DNA of 64,000 bases from Candidatus Omnitrophota bacterium (GTDB lineage Bacteria > Omnitrophota > Omnitrophia > Omnitrophales > Aquincolibacteriaceae), in assembly GCA_020632475.1 (NCBI GenBank), contig JACKFM010000001.1, positions 682,001-746,000 of the forward strand. Direction: 5' to 3'. Under the pieces are notes generated by a model. That model did not search any database and was not told where the DNA came from. It saw only the letters and a program-made list of their open reading frames with translations. Positions 61,730 through 64,000 of the stretch are shown here, piece after piece. The position numbers were made by a program, and so were the translations under genes. Every line of letters begins with the position of its first letter. The first letter of the stretch is position 1.

Positions 61730-61758
61730 TTGAAATAACTTCATATATCGGGCATACT
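61730..61758 (+). promoter_or_regulatory. Candidate promoter for the second giant gene
   Basis: TTGAAA (61730-61735) and CATACT (61753-61758) with a 17-base spacer, about 55 bases before the start codon. Confidence 0.4.
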
Positions 61759-61814
61759 TTATAAAGCAGGGATAAAGTACGCTCTGATACGTTTTTTTAA
61801 TGAAGGCGATTTCT

Positions 61815-64000
61815 ATGGACAAGCAAAGAATCCGTCAAATTACTATTGGGCTTAAAAAAGTAGTGGCCGGCGGTCTGGCTGTGGCGATGTGTTTTGCCGG
61901 ATACAGTCCTGTGGTTTGTGCCAGCGGACAGCCTGACTTATCTGAAACCGCACATGGAGAAATTTCACTTTTTAATGTTCAAATTCCTCAGGAAATAGGC
62001 AATATCAAAGAGAAATTTGAAGGGCCGGAGGGGAAGGTTGTTTTTATCATTCAAGATGCTCATGCGGTCCCCGAAGCCCAACACAGCATCGAAAAACTGA
62101 TCGAGTTTTCCGAGAAAGAATACGGTATCGACATGGTCGCGTTAGAAGGCGCTGCCTCCGGTTTAGATTCGCAGATTTTTAAAAGTTTTCCCGATAAACG
62201 CATTCTGAAAAAAGTTTTTAGAGACTATGCCGAACGTGGTGAATTGACCGGAACGGCCGCCGCCGCTATTTTTAGTCAAACTCCGGCCAAGTATTATGGG
62301 ATAGAAAATTGGGATTTGTACCAGGAAGGCCTGGGATATTTTCAGGCTGCCATGCAAATGGAAAAGGAGGCGGCATCTCAGCTGACGGAGATGTTTTCAG
62401 AGCTGCAGGGCGAAAAACACAAGACCTACTCTGAAGAGTTGTTTCAGGTTGACCAGGCCTTGAGAGCCTTTCATCAAAACGCCTCGGATCTGGTGGTCAT
62501 CCTTGAGAAGCTGGCGATGATTGAACCGCCTCAAAAAGATTCTGAATTGGCCCTTTTGCTTGCGGAAGCAGGACATTCCAAGGAAAACAATGCCGCAATT
62601 GAAACCGAGGTCAGGCAAATCGCCTCACAGATCAAAACCGCGTTAGTGCAGCGTCAAAATTCATCTGAGTTCGCTGAGGATTTGAAGGGATTAAACGGAA
62701 AACTTCAGGAGTTTCAAACCTCACAAATCAGTGCAGATGCCTTGGCTCTTTTTTTAAAAGAATTATCCCTTAAAGATCGTATCCGCGTTCGTGTCTCTGA
62801 GAAATTGAATGTCCGGACCGGGCATCAGAAGCGGATGAGGGACATCGAAGGAACGCGTTTTTTTGATGAATTCGAAAATTATGCCGGACAAGTCAAAGAA
62901 TCGTTGTTTCGAAGCCGTGAAGAAAGGAACCTTGATTTTAAGAATCATGTCCTTGAGCTGCTCGAACGCCTGGCTGCGCTTAAACTCAGCCGGAAAGATT
63001 GGGCGGAGATTAAAAATTTACTGATTAAGATGGATGCCTGGGACCTGGCCCAGGACGGACTCGACAGGCGCGGCGATATCGCCCGGCTTTTGCGGCAAAT
63101 GCAATCGCATATCGAGTTTTATCGCAATGCGGAAAAACGCGATCATGTTTTTATTCAAAAAGCGCAAAAGCTTTTTAAGGACCATCAAACCCGGGCGTTG
63201 ACTCTGGTTGCGGGCGGTTTTCATGCCGAGGGAGTGACCGAATTGTTGCGGGCTGCGGGCATTTCTTATGTTCTGATGATGCCTGCAATTAAAAGTCTTC
63301 CGGATGAAAATCATTATCATGACCATATGCGCGGCGAAGTGACGTGGGGTGATTATTTTCAAGTGCGTGCCGGAAAAGTGAATCTCTATGACGCCTTTGT
63401 GCGCGGTACGAGAGACCGACTTCTAGGGATAAGCGATAAGCGTAAAGCGTTCAGTGAAAAAGAACATTTACCACTTATTGCTGACCGCTTAACGCTTAAA
63501 TCCTGGCGGGATCAGATTATCCGCGACCTGGCCGAAGAAAACCGTCTCGATCAAGCGAAAGACTATACGCGTTTTATCGATGAACTTGTGTCACGCAATC
63601 CGGACCATGAAAACACTAATCCGGTGATTGCCCAGTGGCGGGCCAATGTTGAAAAATTTATTACCGGCCTGCGCCAACTCCAAAGCACTCATCAGTTGAG
63701 CGAGCAGAATATTGCTGGTCTTCTGCCCAGTGCAACGATCGGCGACGCTCCGACCTACGCAGGCCTTGCGGCCAAGACTGAACTGCGCGCCGATTTAATC
63801 CCCGGATTGGGGATAGACACCGGAGGATCTGTGATTGAAACGCCTGCTGCGAAACCGGAGCTGCGGGTGGAGATTGACAATGATCCGAATCTGTCTCAGG
63901 TGGTTGATGCGGCATTGATTCTGAGAGAGCAGATGGAAGATTTTGGTTTTGAAGGGGGGCACCCGGTTTATGATTTATTAAATGATATTTATGAGATCTT
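61815..64000 (+). CDS. Second giant ChaN/TraB-like secreted protein (3' end outside window)
   Basis: The frame is open from the ATG at 61815 (GAAGG 8 bases upstream) to the window edge, at least 728 residues. A signal peptide (about 15-37, ending VVCASG) is followed by a ChaN/TraB-like domain: IQDAH (79-83), Glu111 in VALEGAA, a long helical insertion with heptad-like spacing, and GGFH (467-470). These four motifs match the protein at 52071 in order and context, so the two are paralogues. The tail beyond 640 is Ala/Glu-rich with KTELRADL and KPELRVEI. A protease, haem or signalling role cannot be decided from sequence. Confidence 0.8.
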   Translation, partial: MDKQRIRQITIGLKKVVAGGLAVAMCFAGYSPVVCASGQPDLSETAHGEISLFNVQIPQEIGNIKEKFEGPEGKVVFIIQDAHAVPEAQHSIEKLIEFSEKEYGIDMVALEGAASGLDSQIFKSFPDKRILKKVFRDYAERGELTGTAAAAIFSQTPAKYYGIENWDLYQEGLGYFQAAMQMEKEAASQLTEMFSELQGEKHKTYSEELFQVDQALRAFHQNASDLVVILEKLAMIEPPQKDSELALLLAEAGHSKENNAAIETEVRQIASQIKTALVQRQNSSEFAEDLKGLNGKLQEFQTSQISADALALFLKELSLKDRIRVRVSEKLNVRTGHQKRMRDIEGTRFFDEFENYAGQVKESLFRSREERNLDFKNHVLELLERLAALKLSRKDWAEIKNLLIKMDAWDLAQDGLDRRGDIARLLRQMQSHIEFYRNAEKRDHVFIQKAQKLFKDHQTRALTLVAGGFHAEGVTELLRAAGISYVLMMPAIKSLPDENHYHDHMRGEVTWGDYFQVRAGKVNLYDAFVRGTRDRLLGISDKRKAFSEKEHLPLIADRLTLKSWRDQIIRDLAEENRLDQAKDYTRFIDELVSRNPDHENTNPVIAQWRANVEKFITGLRQLQSTHQLSEQNIAGLLPSATIGDAPTYAGLAAKTELRADLIPGLGIDTGGSVIETPAAKPELRVEIDNDPNLSQVVDAALILREQMEDFGFEGGHPVYDLLNDIYEI

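Noticed and set aside
1..64000. tRNA, rRNA or known riboswitch genes
   Set aside because: I scanned the spacers for tRNA-like arms and well-known aptamer cores and saw none. A covariance search would be needed to exclude unusual ones.

Overview
The window is a gene-dense chromosomal segment of a diderm bacterium. It has no rRNA or tRNA gene, no recognisable transposase or phage gene, and no CRISPR array. Several features point to an uncultured lineage, most likely Omnitrophota (former OP3): an exosortase/PEP-CTERM locus, very large secreted proteins with ChaN/TraB-like domains and recurrent 'ELR' tripeptides, a myo-inositol-phosphate synthase, and many stand-alone receiver proteins. This assignment is inference from gene content; no marker gene was compared.

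Layout. 1-5.9 kb: envelope proteins (the tail of a small membrane protein, a DUF4139-like protein, a six-PKD secreted protein, an AsmA-like protein and a small lipoprotein). 6.0-10.1 kb: manA on the minus strand, then a partner-switch pair (receiver-GAF-SpoIIE phosphatase-HATPase, plus a STAS antagonist). 10.2-25.9 kb: a long plus-strand exopolysaccharide locus with GT2, O-antigen ligase/polymerase, Wzx-type flippase, Wzz/BY-kinase-like protein, two GT4 enzymes, uridine kinase, a canonical initiating sugar transferase, two fusion proteins carrying degenerate sugar-transferase domains, and a GH9 glycosidase. 25.9-30.9 kb: an exosortase locus, mostly minus strand, with a CAAX-protease relative, an EpsI-type protein, an exosortase-like protein without the catalytic triad, the genuine exosortase and two minimal PEP-CTERM proteins around an acyltransferase. 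31-32.5 kb: a TreT-like glycosyltransferase.

33-41.8 kb: a Wsp/Frz-like chemosensory operon (MCP, CheA-REC, CheB, CheW, CheR-TPR, REC-histidine kinase, CheW), followed by glpX and a DCC-family protein. 43.6-48.1 kb: HTH-receiver, receiver-coiled coil, receiver, receiver-coiled coil and a hybrid histidine kinase, which look like one phosphorelay. 48.1-49.5 kb: two unrecognised genes. 49.5-50 kb: a repeat-rich spacer. 50.0-51.7 kb: amt-glnK on the minus strand. 52.1-57.7 kb: a 1,886-residue secreted/membrane protein with a ChaN-like domain and an inactive-looking site-2-protease-like domain. 58.0-61.6 kb: ino1, fur, thrH and a DAHP synthase gene. 61.8 kb to the end: the start of a second ChaN-like giant gene that runs out of the window.

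How it fits together. The exopolysaccharide and exosortase loci probably cooperate to build and anchor an extracellular matrix, which is the classic genomic association of PEP-CTERM systems. The partner-switch, chemosensory and receiver clusters are plausible controllers of surface behaviour, though no output gene is directly tied to them. The most unusual content is the concentration of pseudoenzyme-like domains (a triad-less exosortase, two sugar-transferase domains without the Asp-Glu dyad, a nucleotidyltransferase without its signature, a metalloprotease-like domain without HExxH) and three families of structured intergenic repeats.
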